The translations under genes and the position numbers were made by a program. Shown here piece by piece: positions 41,441 to 52,214 of a DNA stretch of 64,000 bases. Source of the DNA: Vibrio tetraodonis. Its GTDB lineage: Bacteria; Pseudomonadota; Gammaproteobacteria; Enterobacterales; Vibrionaceae. The stretch covers positions 25,595 through 89,594 of the forward strand of contig NZ_QLYY01000020.1 in NCBI RefSeq assembly GCF_003350295.1, read 5' to 3'. A model generated the notes under the pieces. The model was given only the letters and a program-made list of their open reading frames with translations, searched no databases and was not told the origin of the DNA. Each line of letters opens with the position of its first letter. Positions within the stretch are counted from its first letter, which is position 1.

Positions 41441-42274
41441 TTAAAGGATGACGGTTTTATTCCCCATCACAAACACGTGGTCATTGACCACTTTATTTAA
41501 TGCTTTACTCAAAACGCTTTTTTCAACATCTCGTCCGGCTTGCGCCATATCTTGAGCGTTAAAGTTATGATCAACAGGGATCACATCCTGCTTGATGATA
41601 GGACCTTCATCGAGATCGTTGGTGACAAAGTGAGCGGTCGCTCCGATGATCTTTACACCTCTATCATAGGCTTGTTGGTAAGGCCTAGCGCCAATAAACG
41701 CAGGGAGAAAGCTGTGATGAATGTTAATGATCTTATGGCGATAGTTTTCAACAAAAGAAGGTGTTAATACACGCATAAATTTGGCTAGAACAAGATAATC
41801 TGCGTTGTATTGATCAATCACCTCAAGCATTTTCTTCTCATGTTCTTCCCTATCCAATCCTATGTGTGAGATATAGTGGTAAGGGATATCAAATTTCTCT
41901 GTAAGGCTTTGAAGAGTATCGTAATTACCCACTACAGCAGCAATGTCAACATTGAGGCTGCCATCATAACTTTTCATCAGAATATCGCCAAGGCAATGTG
42001 CTTCTTTGGTCACCATAATTACGATACGTTTTCGATTGGCTCCGACTAACTTTCGTGACGCCCCTTGAGGTAAAGCCTGATCCAACTCCTCAAGGAGTAT
42101 ACTATCGTTGAAGTACCCTTGCAGTTCAGTACGCATGAAAAAGTGACCGCTCGTATTATCTACAAATTCGTTGTTGTGAATAATGTTGAGCTGATGTTTG
42201 TAACAGATGTTGGTTACTTTTGATATAAGGCCTGGTGCATCTTTACAATGAGTAAGTAGTGTTTTCTTTTCCAT
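41441..42274 (-). CDS. purU: Formyltetrahydrofolate deformylase
   Basis: 277 residues. Hydrolyses 10-formyl-THF to formate and THF, balancing one-carbon pools and feeding PurT. The N-terminal ACT domain (L-L-T-H-C-K-D-A-P-G-L-I) covers about residues 1-80. The formyltransferase-like catalytic domain holds N-I-H-H-S-F-L-P and D-E-G-P-I-I. A GGAAG ribosome site precedes ATG 42274. Confidence 0.97.
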   Translation of the reverse strand: MEKKTLLTHCKDAPGLISKVTNICYKHQLNIIHNNEFVDNTSGHFFMRTELQGYFNDSILLEELDQALPQGASRKLVGANRKRIVIMVTKEAHCLGDILMKSYDGSLNVDIAAVVGNYDTLQSLTEKFDIPYHYISHIGLDREEHEKKMLEVIDQYNADYLVLAKFMRVLTPSFVENYRHKIINIHHSFLPAFIGARPYQQAYDRGVKIIGATAHFVTNDLDEGPIIKQDVIPVDHNFNAQDMAQAGRDVEKSVLSKALNKVVNDHVFVMGNKTVIL

Positions 42275-42470
42275 TGGGATGTGACTTCCGTGAATTATGT
42301 TGTTTGTGACGAAAAACTGAAATTTGGCGCTAAATTATTAAGCGGTCTGTAACTATACCGACTACAATTATACTAATGTTGTGACAGTTTCAAGCATTAA
42401 TCCTAGTTAACCGATTGGCTGGGTGAATTTGTCGAGAAACTGCCTGATGTCAGCCTGAGAGGTAGTAGAT

Positions 42471-42671
42471 ATGGACAGAGATCTACTTGCGCGTAAGTTG
42501 TACTGCGAAAGAGTGAGTGCGCTTATTGGCGATCAAGAGCTTAATGAAGAACTTCTCAATGAAATGTGGGAAAACAAAGCATCGCCCAGTGAAGCTGCTC
42601 GTGCAATGACAGATTGCCAAAATGAGTTCGAAGGTCCGGCGTGGCTGTCGCGTTATTTGAATCGACGTTAA
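42471..42671 (+). CDS. Small protein of unknown function (66 aa)
   Basis: 66 residues, soluble and helical, rich in Glu and Arg (M-D-R-D-L-L-A-R-K-L at the start, W-L-S-R-Y-L-N-R-R at the end). GAGAGG (42457-42462) is well placed before the ATG, which supports a real gene. I do not recognise a family. A hairpin follows at 42697 and yoaA begins 135 bases on. Confidence 0.7.
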   Translation: MDRDLLARKLYCERVSALIGDQELNEELLNEMWENKASPSEAARAMTDCQNEFEGPAWLSRYLNRR

Positions 42672-42696
42672 GTACCTGAAAGTAATAAGTTCACAT

Positions 42697-42713
42697 CCTC
42701 TTTTGAGAAGAGG
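42697..42713 (+). terminator. Hairpin after the 66-aa gene
   Basis: CCTCTT-TTGAG-AAGAGG, followed by CGGTTGTTTG rather than a clean T tract; a weak terminator candidate. Confidence 0.4.
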
Positions 42714-42805
42714 CGGTTGTTTGTTCGCTCTATTTATGTTCGCATCCCGAGCTCGAACCTGACATAATCCTCTTTTACCCAATCTCAGGTTCATATTCCT
42801 ACTTA

Positions 42806-44731
42806 ATGATCTCAAAAATTTTTTCACCTGAAGGTGCTTTAGGTAAAGTAATTAAGGGCTTTCAACCTCGAAAAGCCCAGTTACAGATGGCTGAAGCCGT
42901 TTCCACTGTGATTCAATCCAGTCAGCAAGTGGTTATCGAAGCTGGCACAGGAACGGGAAAGACTTTTGCTTACCTTATTCCAGCACTGCAAAGTGGAAAA
43001 AAGACCATCATCAGCACAGGATCAAAAAATCTCCAAGAGCAACTGTTTCACCGTGATTTACCCTTAGTGACTGATGCTCTCGGTTTTGGCGGGCGAGTCG
43101 CTCTGTTAAAAGGCCGATCAAACTATTTATGTCTTGATCGTTTAAGTCGCCAGATGGTCGAAAGCCATGGAGAGGGAACAGACACTAACCTTCTTAGTCA
43201 ATTGGTTAAAGTGAGGTCCTGGTCGAGTGAAACGAAAAGTGGTGATTTGGGTGAATGCAGTGATATTGCTGAAGATAGCCCCGTAATGTCCACAATCACT
43301 TCAACCAATGATAACTGTTTGGGCAAAGACTGCCCCAGCTACCAAGACTGTTTTGTTCTCAAAGCTCGTAAAAAAGCCATGGATGCTGATGTAGTTGTGG
43401 TCAATCATCATCTCTTCTTGGCTGATTTAGCGATAAAGGAAACCGGATTTGGTGAGCTTATTCCCGAAGCTGAAGTTTTTATTTTTGATGAGGCACACCA
43501 GCTACCTGATATCGCCAGTCAATATTTTGGCCAGTCGTTGTCTAGTCGTCAGATCCAAGAATTATCTAAAGATATTGAAATCGCTTATCGAACTGAAGCT
43601 AAAGACATGCGTCAGTTACAAAAAGTTGGAGAGAAATTACTACAAGGTGCAATGGATCTCAGGGTTGCGTTGGGAGAGCCGGGTTATAGAGGTAATTGGC
43701 GTGAGGCGATACAGTCTGCTGCAATTGAAAGAGATCTTGAGCGTTTACGCGAGACGCTTGAGTTTTGTATCGAAGTACTAAAATTAGCGCTTGGTCGTAG
43801 TCAGCTCCTTGACACAGCTTATGAGAGAGCCAGTGCGATACATGCTCGCCTAGTTAGATTGTGTGATGTTTCCATTACTGGATACTCATATTGGTATGAG
43901 ACAACACCGCGCCATTTTAGCTTGCATATCACTCCTTTGTCGGTCGCTGATAAGTTTCAAGAGCAGATTACACAAACAAAAGGTGCTTGGATTTTCACCT
44001 CTGCAACTTTAGGGGTAAACGGAGACTTTGGACACTTTACGTCTAGGCTTGGTATTAAGGCTGATACTGAGTTAGCCTTGGCTAGTCCGTTTGATTACCA
44101 CACTCAAGCAAAGTTGTGTGTTCCTCGCTACTTACCTGAACCTAATAGCCCTAATATGGCGGATAAGTTAGCGTCTATGTTAGGGCCAGTGATTGAAAAG
44201 AATCAGGGTCGATGCTTCTTCCTCTGTACGTCCCATAATATGATGAAGGAATTGGTTGAAAGGTTTCGCAATAGCTTGTCAATCCCTGTGCTAATGCAAG
44301 GAGAAACCAGTAAACAAAAAACTCTCAGTGAATTTATGGAATTGGGGAACGCACTTCTGGTTGCGACAGGAGCATTTTGGGAAGGTATTGATGTTAGAGG
44401 TGATGCCCTCAGCTGTGTTATTATCGACAAGTTGCCTTTTACAGCACCCGATGATCCTCTACTTAAAGCAAGGATAGAGGACTGTCAGTTAAAAGGAGGG
44501 CAGCCATTTTCACAGGTTCAACTTCCAGATGCTGTCATCACCTTGAAACAGGGAGTGGGGCGTTTAATTAGGGATAAAACAGATAAAGGCGTGTTGATCA
44601 TTTGTGATAACAGACTGGTCACTCGGGATTATGGTGGAGTTTTTCTTGCCAGCTTACCGCCAATTCCCAGAACTCGAGATTTGGCAGTCGTGCAGGATTT
44701 TCTTGCACAAATTAAAGAAATAAACAGATAG
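42806..44731 (+). CDS. yoaA: DinG-family ATP-dependent DNA helicase YoaA
   Basis: 641 residues. XPD-like superfamily 2 helicase with Walker A E-A-G-T-G-T-G-K-T and the DEAH box F-I-F-D-E-A-H-Q. The iron-sulfur cysteines lie around L-K-G-R-S-N-Y-L-C-L, C-L-G-K-D-C-P and Q-D-C-F. E. coli YoaA works with the polymerase III chi subunit in repair of stalled forks. tsaB starts 12 bases after its stop, so they are probably co-transcribed. The start lacks a good ribosome site but fits the family alignment. Confidence 0.95.
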   Translation: MISKIFSPEGALGKVIKGFQPRKAQLQMAEAVSTVIQSSQQVVIEAGTGTGKTFAYLIPALQSGKKTIISTGSKNLQEQLFHRDLPLVTDALGFGGRVALLKGRSNYLCLDRLSRQMVESHGEGTDTNLLSQLVKVRSWSSETKSGDLGECSDIAEDSPVMSTITSTNDNCLGKDCPSYQDCFVLKARKKAMDADVVVVNHHLFLADLAIKETGFGELIPEAEVFIFDEAHQLPDIASQYFGQSLSSRQIQELSKDIEIAYRTEAKDMRQLQKVGEKLLQGAMDLRVALGEPGYRGNWREAIQSAAIERDLERLRETLEFCIEVLKLALGRSQLLDTAYERASAIHARLVRLCDVSITGYSYWYETTPRHFSLHITPLSVADKFQEQITQTKGAWIFTSATLGVNGDFGHFTSRLGIKADTELALASPFDYHTQAKLCVPRYLPEPNSPNMADKLASMLGPVIEKNQGRCFFLCTSHNMMKELVERFRNSLSIPVLMQGETSKQKTLSEFMELGNALLVATGAFWEGIDVRGDALSCVIIDKLPFTAPDDPLLKARIEDCQLKGGQPFSQVQLPDAVITLKQGVGRLIRDKTDKGVLIICDNRLVTRDYGGVFLASLPPIPRTRDLAVVQDFLAQIKEINR

Positions 44732-44743
44732 TTAGAGAATTCA

Positions 44744-45445
44744 ATGAGCGCAAAAATTCTTGCCTTAGATACAGCAACTGAAAATTGTTCTGTTGCATTA
44801 CTTGTTAATGATCGTGTGTACGTACGTAGAGAAGTTGCACCTCGAGATCATACGAAGAAAATTCTACCTATGGTGGACGAAGTATTGAAAGAAGCGGGTC
44901 TTAGCTTGAATGAGTTGGACGCGTTGGCATTTGGTCGAGGTCCAGGTAGTTTTACTGGAGTCCGTATTGGCATTGGTATTGCACAGGGTTTAGCGTTTGG
45001 AGCTGAGCTGCCTATGATTGGTATCTCCACATTACAAGCGATGGCTCAAGGTAGTTACCGTAATATGGGCGCAACGCATGTAGCCTGTGCGATTGACGCT
45101 CGAATGAGTGAAGTGTATTGGGGGCGTTTTATGCGTCAAGAAGATGGCACTTGGACTTCTGTCGATGACGAGGTTGTGATCCCTCCTGCTGCAGTGGCTG
45201 ATAATAGCCAAACCGATGATATGTCTTGGGTTACAGCTGGAACAGGCTGGGAGGCTTATAAAGAATCGTTGGATACCGTTCAATTCGATATTGTGACGGG
45301 CAATATTCTGTACCCAGATGCTGAAGATATTGTTGTATTGGCCAAGTTTGAATTTGAAAAGGGCAATGTGGAAACAGTTGAAGAAGCCAGTCCGGTTTAC
45401 TTACGAGATAAAGTAGCATGGAAGAAGTTGCCTGGTAGAGAATAA
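44744..45445 (+). CDS. tsaB: tRNA threonylcarbamoyladenosine biosynthesis protein TsaB
   Basis: 233 residues with an ASKHA fold (I-L-A-L-D-T-A-T-E, then [13 protein letters not shown]). TsaB forms a complex with TsaD and TsaE to place t6A at position 37 of ANN-decoding tRNAs. It has lost the metal-binding residues of TsaD and serves as scaffold. Twelve bases after yoaA, as in many gammaproteobacteria. Confidence 0.97.
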   Translation: MSAKILALDTATENCSVALLVNDRVYVRREVAPRDHTKKILPMVDEVLKEAGLSLNELDALAFGRGPGSFTGVRIGIGIAQGLAFGAELPMIGISTLQAMAQGSYRNMGATHVACAIDARMSEVYWGRFMRQEDGTWTSVDDEVVIPPAAVADNSQTDDMSWVTAGTGWEAYKESLDTVQFDIVTGNILYPDAEDIVVLAKFEFEKGNVETVEEASPVYLRDKVAWKKLPGRE

Positions 45446-45467
45446 CAGGATTTAACACGGGGAGAGT

Positions 45468-45770
45468 ATGGTTTCTATCAATGGACTACCTCCATCCCTT
45501 CCAGGGCCAAATAAAGCCAATAAAACTGGAAAAAAAGATGGAGTAAAAAAATCACGCAGTAAAACACCCGTTGATCAGCCAAGTAAAGTGGCCAGCGCCG
45601 TTGCGCATTCTATCCGTCATATTGACGAGTCAGATATCCATAACGCACAACTTCAGTACGATCTTCCTGAAGGACATGGAAGAAAAGCTCTGGCAGAGTA
45701 TATGAATGTGATGAACCAAACAAAGCGCGAAGAGCTGTCGCAGCTTTTAGGCGTTGACCTTTATATTTAA
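45468..45770 (+). CDS. Conserved protein of unknown function (100 aa)
   Basis: 100 residues. The first half is basic and low-complexity (Pro, Lys and Ser rich, probably disordered). The second half is helical with D-L-P-E-G-H-G-R-K-A-L-A-E-Y and ends L-G-V-D-L-Y-I. GGGGAGAG precedes the ATG. I recognise no functional family; position between tsaB and slp in a tightly packed run suggests co-transcription with tsaB. Confidence 0.8.
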   Translation: MVSINGLPPSLPGPNKANKTGKKDGVKKSRSKTPVDQPSKVASAVAHSIRHIDESDIHNAQLQYDLPEGHGRKALAEYMNVMNQTKREELSQLLGVDLYI

Positions 45771-45789
45771 CTGATTCAAAAGGCTTGCG

Positions 45790-46347
45790 ATGATAACAAA
45801 TGTATTTAAACGCTCTGTACTTGTAGTTTTTCTCATCGCCCTGAGTGCGTGTAGTACTCTACCGGAAGACTTGGTATCGACTAATCCTAATGTACAGACC
45901 AGTTACTCAAATTGGAAAAAATCATTGAACGTCAGCCAGGAAGTGCGTTTGGGCGGAGTGATTGCTAATGTGACCAACTTAAAGGACACAACCAGAGTAG
46001 AGGTGGTTAACTTACCTATAGCTTCAAATGGTAAACCGGATATTAATCAAGAGCCACAAGGGCGTTTTGTCGCTTACGTTGAGGGCTTTGCTGACCCTGT
46101 AAAGCTGTCTGAAGGGCGCTTGATTACGTTACTTGGAGATAATGGTGATAAAGAAACTGCACCCGTAGGCGACTATAGCTATGAGTTTCCTGTGATGAAA
46201 GTAAAAAGCTACCATTTATGGAAAATTGAAGAGCGAGTCATTATTCATAATGATTTTGGCCCTTACCGTTACTCTTGTCGCAGTCTTTATTGTCGAGAAA
46301 TCACTCGTGGTACACGCCAAGGTGTTGTGATACAAGAAGTTAAATGA
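45790..46347 (+). CDS. slp: Slp family outer membrane lipoprotein
   Basis: 185 residues. The signal peptide ends in the lipobox L-S-A-C near residue 21, giving a lipidated N-terminus. The Slp domain follows (V-R-L-G-G-V-I-A-N-V-T-N, then G-R-F-V-A-Y-V-E-G-F). Slp is a starvation-inducible lipoprotein of the outer membrane in E. coli; its molecular role is unclear. Its stop overlaps the next gene by four bases. Confidence 0.9.
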   Translation: MITNVFKRSVLVVFLIALSACSTLPEDLVSTNPNVQTSYSNWKKSLNVSQEVRLGGVIANVTNLKDTTRVEVVNLPIASNGKPDINQEPQGRFVAYVEGFADPVKLSEGRLITLLGDNGDKETAPVGDYSYEFPVMKVKSYHLWKIEERVIIHNDFGPYRYSCRSLYCREITRGTRQGVVIQEVK

Positions 46348-47201
46348 ATTTTCGAAATACACGTTACTCCCTTGTAGAGGGATACATTAGTGCAATTGAG
46401 TATGGTTACAGTCACTCCGCTGATTGTTCCATCGTGTTTATACATGGTTGGCTCGACAACGCAGCCAGTTTTGAATCCGTTATGAAAGAGCTACATGGAT
46501 TAGAACCGACTCTTCACCTATGTGCCATTGATCTGCCTGGTCATGGTCAATCTAGCCATAAATCGGGAAACAATTTTTATCCATTCCATGATTATATTGA
46601 TGATGTTTATCAATTTTTATTAGATTTATCACCAAAGAAACTGATATTAGTCGGTCATTCGCTTGGTGCTTTGATTGCAAGTTGTTATAGTGCGGCTTTT
46701 CCAGAGCAAGTGAGTGCGCTTGTTGAGATCGAAGGACGTGGTCCTTTGTCCGAGGATAGTGAAAATTCTGTCTCACGTCTTAGGGAAGGCATACTGCATA
46801 GGCTAAAAATTCGCAGCAGAGTGAGTCGACCATTTTCTTCGTTAGTTGAAGCCGTTGAAGTACGGGCTAAGATCAATCGAATTTCTTCAAATCTCATTAG
46901 CCCAATAGTGCAGCGAGGACTTAAGCAAGTATCAGAAGGCTGGCTATGGCGGCATGATGAAAAGTTGCAAGGCCAGTCTCTCTATCGTATGTCTCCTCAA
47001 CACGCGCAGTCGATAAGAGAAAATATAGAGTGTCCTCATTTAGTTGTATTGGGTAAAAATGGTTTCCCATACCTACGTCAGGAACTAGAGGGAGAAAAGA
47101 GTTGTGTTGAGGTCACAACCGTTGAAGGTGGCCATCACTGTCATTTAGAATCCTCATCTAGAGTATCTAGTCTAATTTTTGCTTTGGTTAACAGAATTTA
47201 A
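46344..47201 (+). CDS. Alpha/beta-fold hydrolase
   Basis: 285 residues. Oxyanion-side motif H-G-W-L-D-N near residue 34, nucleophile elbow G-H-S-L-G and C-terminal catalytic His in G-G-H-H-C-H. Substrate unknown; esterase or acyl hydrolase activity is likely from the fold. The ATGA overlap with slp implies translational coupling. Confidence 0.85.
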   Translation: MNFRNTRYSLVEGYISAIEYGYSHSADCSIVFIHGWLDNAASFESVMKELHGLEPTLHLCAIDLPGHGQSSHKSGNNFYPFHDYIDDVYQFLLDLSPKKLILVGHSLGALIASCYSAAFPEQVSALVEIEGRGPLSEDSENSVSRLREGILHRLKIRSRVSRPFSSLVEAVEVRAKINRISSNLISPIVQRGLKQVSEGWLWRHDEKLQGQSLYRMSPQHAQSIRENIECPHLVVLGKNGFPYLRQELEGEKSCVEVTTVEGGHHCHLESSSRVSSLIFALVNRI

Positions 47202-47315
47202 ATTAGTAGCCGAGCCTTTCGTGCCCTAGTTATGTGGCTGTGTTGTAATACGGGCCGATTAGAATATATATGGCGTTAGATTGATAACAGCCCATTTACT
47301 TCAAGGAGTATTGTC

Positions 47316-49004
47316 GTGGATAAACCTTGGTTGTCTCGTTATCCTAGCGATGTGCCAGAGCACATCAATCCAGATCACTATCCGTCTTTAGTTGAAATGT
47401 TTGAGCAGTCAGTACAGAAATTTGCTGATCAGCCAGCGTTTACAAATATGGGGTCGGTGATGACTTTCCGTAAATTGGAAGAACGTAGTCGTGCCTTTGC
47501 AGCGTACTTGCAAAATGAACTGAAGTTACAGAAAGGCGATCGAGTTGCTTTGATGATGCCTAATCTTTTGCAGTATCCAGTGGCTTTGTTTGGAGTCTTG
47601 CGTGCGGGTCTTATTGCAGTCAATGTCAATCCTCTATATACACCGCGAGAGCTAGAACACCAACTTAATGACTCAGAAGCGAAAGCGATTGTTATCGTAT
47701 CTAATTTTGCTCACACGTTAGAGCAAGTGGTAGAGAAAACTTCTGTTAAGCATGTTGTATTAACCAGTCTAGGCCAAATGCTCCCCAGAGCTAAAGGAAC
47801 TTTGGTTGACTTTGTGGTTAAGTACGTCAAGGGGATGGTACCCAAATATAACTTGCCCGGCGCAATTTCAATGCGTAAGACGTTACAAAAAGGGCGCCGC
47901 CTACAATATGTTAAGCCTTTTATGTCTGGGGATGATATTGCGTTTTTGCAGTATACAGGTGGTACGACTGGCGTGGCCAAAGGCGCTATTTTAACCCACA
48001 GCAATATGATTGCTAATGTCATGCAGGCTAAAGCCATGTATGGACCTGTGTTAATAGAAGGTAGAGAGTCAATTGTTACAGCGCTTCCGCTCTATCATGT
48101 TTTTGCCCTAACAGTTAATTGCTTATTTTTCCTTGAATTAGGAGGCAGTAACCTCTTAATTACCAATCCGAGAGATATCCCTGGTTTTGTTAGAGAGCTG
48201 AAGAAAAATCGTTTTACAGCAATAACAGGCGTTAATACCTTGTTCAATGCTCTAGTCAATGATGAAGACTTCCATGAGCTTGACTTCAGCCAACTAAAAT
48301 TAGCAATTGGTGGTGGTATGGCTGTGCAGAAAGCTGTCGCTGAACAGTGGAAGAAAACCACTGGAGTCTGTCTGCTAGAGGGTTATGGTCTTACAGAGTG
48401 TTCACCTTTAGTTACGGTAAACCCATACGATGCGGGGGAATATACTGGAGCAATTGGTCTACCTGTGCCTTCAACAGAAGTTCGTATTATTGATGAACAA
48501 GGCAAGGTACTGCCTAACACTCAGGTAGGTGAACTTCAAGTTAGAGGCCCTCAGGTGATGCAAGGTTATTGGCAGAGACCTGAAGCGACCAAGGAAGTGA
48601 TGAATGGCGATGGCTGGCTTTCAACAGGTGATATTGTCAGGTTTGATGATAAAGGGCTAATCCATATTGTCGATCGAAAGAAAGACATGATTTTGGTCTC
48701 TGGTTTCAATGTATATCCTAATGAAATTGAGGATGTTGTCGCCTTGCATGGCAAAGTTTTGGAAGTCGCCGCTATAGGTCAACCGCATGACGTGTCTGGA
48801 GAGGTAGTAAAGGTTTATGTAGTTAAACGCGATCCTAGCTTAACCAAAGATGAAGTCATTGCTCATTGTCGTCAGCACATGACGGGATATAAAATACCTA
48901 AGTTGGTCGAGTTTAAAGATGAGTTACCCAAAACAAACGTTGGAAAAATACTAAGACGTGTGCTGCGGGAAGAGAATGATGCAAAACTCGATAAAGTCAG
49001 CTAG
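47316..49004 (+). CDS. fadD: Long-chain-fatty-acid-CoA ligase
   Basis: 562 residues. Activates exogenous fatty acids to acyl-CoA at the inner membrane. The AMP-binding P-loop is [11 protein letters not shown], and the FACS signature [10 protein letters not shown] is present with a downstream D-R-K-K-D. The start is GTG 47316 with AAGGAG nine bases before it. I do not see a FadR site in the 114-base upstream gap, unlike at fadH. rnd follows, the fadD-rnd order found in E. coli. Confidence 0.97.
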   Translation: MDKPWLSRYPSDVPEHINPDHYPSLVEMFEQSVQKFADQPAFTNMGSVMTFRKLEERSRAFAAYLQNELKLQKGDRVALMMPNLLQYPVALFGVLRAGLIAVNVNPLYTPRELEHQLNDSEAKAIVIVSNFAHTLEQVVEKTSVKHVVLTSLGQMLPRAKGTLVDFVVKYVKGMVPKYNLPGAISMRKTLQKGRRLQYVKPFMSGDDIAFLQYTGGTTGVAKGAILTHSNMIANVMQAKAMYGPVLIEGRESIVTALPLYHVFALTVNCLFFLELGGSNLLITNPRDIPGFVRELKKNRFTAITGVNTLFNALVNDEDFHELDFSQLKLAIGGGMAVQKAVAEQWKKTTGVCLLEGYGLTECSPLVTVNPYDAGEYTGAIGLPVPSTEVRIIDEQGKVLPNTQVGELQVRGPQVMQGYWQRPEATKEVMNGDGWLSTGDIVRFDDKGLIHIVDRKKDMILVSGFNVYPNEIEDVVALHGKVLEVAAIGQPHDVSGEVVKVYVVKRDPSLTKDEVIAHCRQHMTGYKIPKLVEFKDELPKTNVGKILRRVLREENDAKLDKVS

Positions 49005-49192
49005 ATTTAAATACAAAGAGAACCAAATACTTATCGGATATCTAACCCATAAAAGGGTAAAATATAAATAAGTAGACACCAAGTTATAAAGAACGCCGGC
49101 TACATGAGTCGGCATTTTTCTTTATCGATCCTAAGGTTTGTTGAGATTTTCAAACATGTCTAACTTGCCTTATTACTCACAGTGAGAGTTTT

Positions 49193-50308
49193 GTGAATTA
49201 TCAGATCATTACCCAATCGGAGCAGTTAGATTCAGTATGTCAAAGAGCAAGAAAATCAAGCTCAGTCATGTTGGATACCGAGTTTGTAAGAACACGCACT
49301 TTTTACCCACAACTTGGCCTCATTCAGTTGTATGATGGTGAACACCTTTCCTTAATCGACCCTACAGCTATTGATGATATGTCGGCGTTTATTGGTCTTT
49401 TACAAGACACATCTGTGCTTAAGGTACTACATGCTTGTGGGGAGGATCTGGAAGTTTTCAATAATAGTTTCAAATGTTTACCAGTCCCAATGATCGATAC
49501 CCAGATTATGGCGGCATTTCTAGGGCATGGTTTGTCGACTGGTTTTGCAGCTTTGGTTGAATCCTATTTAGACATTTCTCTTGATAAAAGTGAATCTCGT
49601 ACCGATTGGTTAGCGAGACCTTTGACAAGTAAGCAGCTCGAATATGCGGCGGCTGACGTGTTTTATTTATTTCCTCTGTATGAAAAATTACTTGAGGCGG
49701 TGAGCCAATCGGGGTGGTGGCATGCTGCTCAACAAGAAAGCGAACAGCTTTCTCACAAAAGAATCAAAAAAGTAGACCCTGACAACGTTTATCTCGATGT
49801 AAAAGGTGCTTGGCAATTAAAATCCCAAGAGCTCGCCATCTTGAAACCTCTTGCTGCTTGGCGATATAAAGAGGCGATACGTCGCGATTTAGCTTTGAAC
49901 TTCATATTTAAGGAACAAGACTTACTTTCGATTGCCAAGCTGGGTTTGCAAAGTAAACAAAGTATGGAAGATGAAGGGCTAGATAGCCGCTCTGTTGAAC
50001 GCCATAGTGCGCGTATTATCTCTATTGTCAAAGCAGCTCGGATGCAATCGACGACGGATTATCCTGATAGGATAGAGCGTTTAATGGATTTACCGAGATA
50101 CAAACATAAGTTCAAAGCGCTTAAAGATGAAGTGAAAAAAGTGTCTAAATCTTCCGGGTTAGCAACGGAATTCTTAGCGTCTAAGAAACAGCTTAATCAA
50201 CTGATTTCATGGGTGTGGAAGAAAAGCCGTGATCCACAACAGTTACCTGATGTGATGCAAGGTTGGCGCCTAAATTTGCTTGGTGAAAAGCTAAATAAAT
50301 TATTGTAG
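49193..50308 (+). CDS. rnd: Ribonuclease D
   Basis: 371 residues. 3'-5' exoribonuclease in tRNA 3' maturation. DEDDy motifs: M-L-D-T-E-F (Exo I), H-A-C-G-E-D (Exo II) and Y-A-A-A-D-V-F-Y (Exo III). An HRDC domain follows near residues 210-290. The start is GTG 49193, preceded by a GAGAG stretch; no ATG is available at the family N-terminus. Confidence 0.96.
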   Translation: MNYQIITQSEQLDSVCQRARKSSSVMLDTEFVRTRTFYPQLGLIQLYDGEHLSLIDPTAIDDMSAFIGLLQDTSVLKVLHACGEDLEVFNNSFKCLPVPMIDTQIMAAFLGHGLSTGFAALVESYLDISLDKSESRTDWLARPLTSKQLEYAAADVFYLFPLYEKLLEAVSQSGWWHAAQQESEQLSHKRIKKVDPDNVYLDVKGAWQLKSQELAILKPLAAWRYKEAIRRDLALNFIFKEQDLLSIAKLGLQSKQSMEDEGLDSRSVERHSARIISIVKAARMQSTTDYPDRIERLMDLPRYKHKFKALKDEVKKVSKSSGLATEFLASKKQLNQLISWVWKKSRDPQQLPDVMQGWRLNLLGEKLNKLL

Positions 50309-50320
50309 ATAGTGAAATAG

Positions 50321-50342
50321 GGTGCTTTCAATTGAAAGCACC
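50321..50342. terminator. Perfect 22-base palindrome between convergent rnd and SulP genes
   Basis: GGTGCTTTC (50321-50329) and GAAAGCACC (50334-50342) pair around AATT. No T tract on either side. Likely a bidirectional 3' hairpin. Confidence 0.5.
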
Positions 50343-50357
50343 TGGTTGGTCTATTTT

Positions 50358-51917
50358 CTAACCAGCTAGTACATCAGTAGCGACTTTATAGCTCGGATCT
50401 TCTTTAACGTTGATTTCGACTAAGCTTCCTGCCTTGTCGAGCAGTTTTCGACAGTCTGGGCTTAGGTGACGTAAATGAAGTGTCTTCCCGACTGATGAAT
50501 ATCTTTCCGCAAGTGTCTCGATAGCCTCTATCGCTGAATGATCGGTTACTCTTGAATCAGCAAAGTCAACAATAACATCTGTGGGATCGTTTTGAGCGTC
50601 GAATAACTCTAGAAAGTTGGCGGTTGAACCAAAGAAGATTGGCCCGTGAATCTTGTACTCTTTTGAGCCTTCATTATTTATTTTTGTGTCGGCGTATATG
50701 TGTTTTGCATGTTGCCAAGCAAACATTAGCGCTGACGCAATAACACCCACACCAACAGCGATTGCAAGATCAGTTAATACCGTAACGACAGTAACAAGTA
50801 CGATGACGAAGAAGTCCTGTTTTGGAACTCGGCGAGCGAGCTTGAAAGTTGCCCATTCAAAGGTGCCAATCACCACCATAAACATGACACCCACAAGCGC
50901 CGCGAGAGGAATCATCTCGATAAGCGCTGATGCAAATAAAATAAACATCAGTAGGGCAATAGCCGCGACAATACCAGAAAGGCGACCACGTCCTCCAGAA
51001 TTGACGTTAATCATTGATTGTCCAATCATGGCGCATCCGCCCATGGCGCCAAACACAGAACAGGTAATATTTGCCATGCCCTGACCGACACATTCTCTGT
51101 TTGACTGGCCTCGTGTATTGGTCATTTCATCCAGTACAGTGAGTGTCAAAAGAGACTCAATCAGCCCGATTGCTGCAAGAATAATGGCATATGGGAGAAT
51201 GATTTGAAGCGTTTCAAGCGTCATGGGGATCATAGGTAATGCGAATGTAGGCAGCGAGCCAGCCAATGTTGCTTGATCATTGCCTGACATGGTCCGCAGA
51301 AAATCAACCACAGTTCTTGTCTCTAAATCCAAACCAACAACCAATGCTGTGACGCTAACAATAGCGACCAGTGAAGAAGGGACCGCGGTTGTGAACTTAG
51401 GTAAAAAGTGAATGATGGCCATGGTTAGAGCAACTAAGCCTAGCATCAGCATCATTTGATCTTGTGGAAGCCAGGTTAGGGCGCCGGTAACATCGGGAAC
51501 TTTAAACTGGCCTAGTTGAGCTAGGAAGATAACAATAGCTAGGCCATTAACAAACCCTATCATCACGGGATGAGGGACGATACGAATAAATTTGCCCAAC
51601 TTAAATATGCCAGCTGTTACCTGAAGAAGGCCCGCTAGCATAATAGCTGCAAATAAGTACTGTACTCCATGAGAAGCGACCAGAGACACCATGACGACAG
51701 CCATTGCGCCAGTTGCTCCGGAAATCATACCTGGACGACCACCAAAAACAGAGGTAACTAACCCAACAATAAAGGCCGCATAGAGTCCGACTATAGGATC
51801 AACACCAGCAACGAAAGCAAAAGCAACCGCTTCAGGGACTAATGCCAGTGCAACGGTCAAACCGGATAACACATCATTTTTTATAGAGTGTTTTGAAAAT
51901 TGTGGAAATTCAAACAT
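50358..51917 (-). CDS. SulP family anion transporter with C-terminal STAS domain
   Basis: 519 residues. About 12-14 membrane segments, with the SulP signature near the N-terminus ([10 protein letters not shown], then G-L-Y-A-A-F) and a cytoplasmic STAS domain from about 420 (H-G-P-I-F-F-G-S to V-T-D-H-S-A-I-E-A). The close match to the compact BicA-like subgroup makes bicarbonate a candidate substrate, but sulfate or other anions cannot be excluded. ATG 51917. Confidence 0.9.
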   Translation of the reverse strand: MFEFPQFSKHSIKNDVLSGLTVALALVPEAVAFAFVAGVDPIVGLYAAFIVGLVTSVFGGRPGMISGATGAMAVVMVSLVASHGVQYLFAAIMLAGLLQVTAGIFKLGKFIRIVPHPVMIGFVNGLAIVIFLAQLGQFKVPDVTGALTWLPQDQMMLMLGLVALTMAIIHFLPKFTTAVPSSLVAIVSVTALVVGLDLETRTVVDFLRTMSGNDQATLAGSLPTFALPMIPMTLETLQIILPYAIILAAIGLIESLLTLTVLDEMTNTRGQSNRECVGQGMANITCSVFGAMGGCAMIGQSMINVNSGGRGRLSGIVAAIALLMFILFASALIEMIPLAALVGVMFMVVIGTFEWATFKLARRVPKQDFFVIVLVTVVTVLTDLAIAVGVGVIASALMFAWQHAKHIYADTKINNEGSKEYKIHGPIFFGSTANFLELFDAQNDPTDVIVDFADSRVTDHSAIEAIETLAERYSSVGKTLHLRHLSPDCRKLLDKAGSLVEINVKEDPSYKVATDVLAG

Positions 51918-52163
51918 GTTTGCTCAGTTTTAGTAAAAGTTATCCGGATAGCAAGATAACGATAAATTAATAGATAAAAGTATAGGCTCTGACTCAGTTT
52001 TCATGAAAGCAAAATAAGCAGAAAAAGAGCATTGAAAATTAAGAAAAAGCTATAAATTAGACGGGTGCATGCTACCTAAAAGTGTGATTAAGTTCAATAA
52101 TGAATCAAACGTTAACGGTAAGAGCTACTGTTTGTCTCATATCATTATTGTTTTGTAATAATC

Positions 52164-52190
52164 AAAAAAACAGCCCCAGTTAAGGGGCTG
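52164..52190 (-). terminator. Rho-independent terminator after rne (minus strand)
   Basis: On the minus strand CAGCCCC-TTAACT-GGGGCTG is followed by seven T (plus A tract 52164-52170). It starts 24 bases after the rne stop. Confidence 0.93.
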
Positions 52191-52214
52191 ATTGATACAT
52201 GCTGTTACTAGCGG

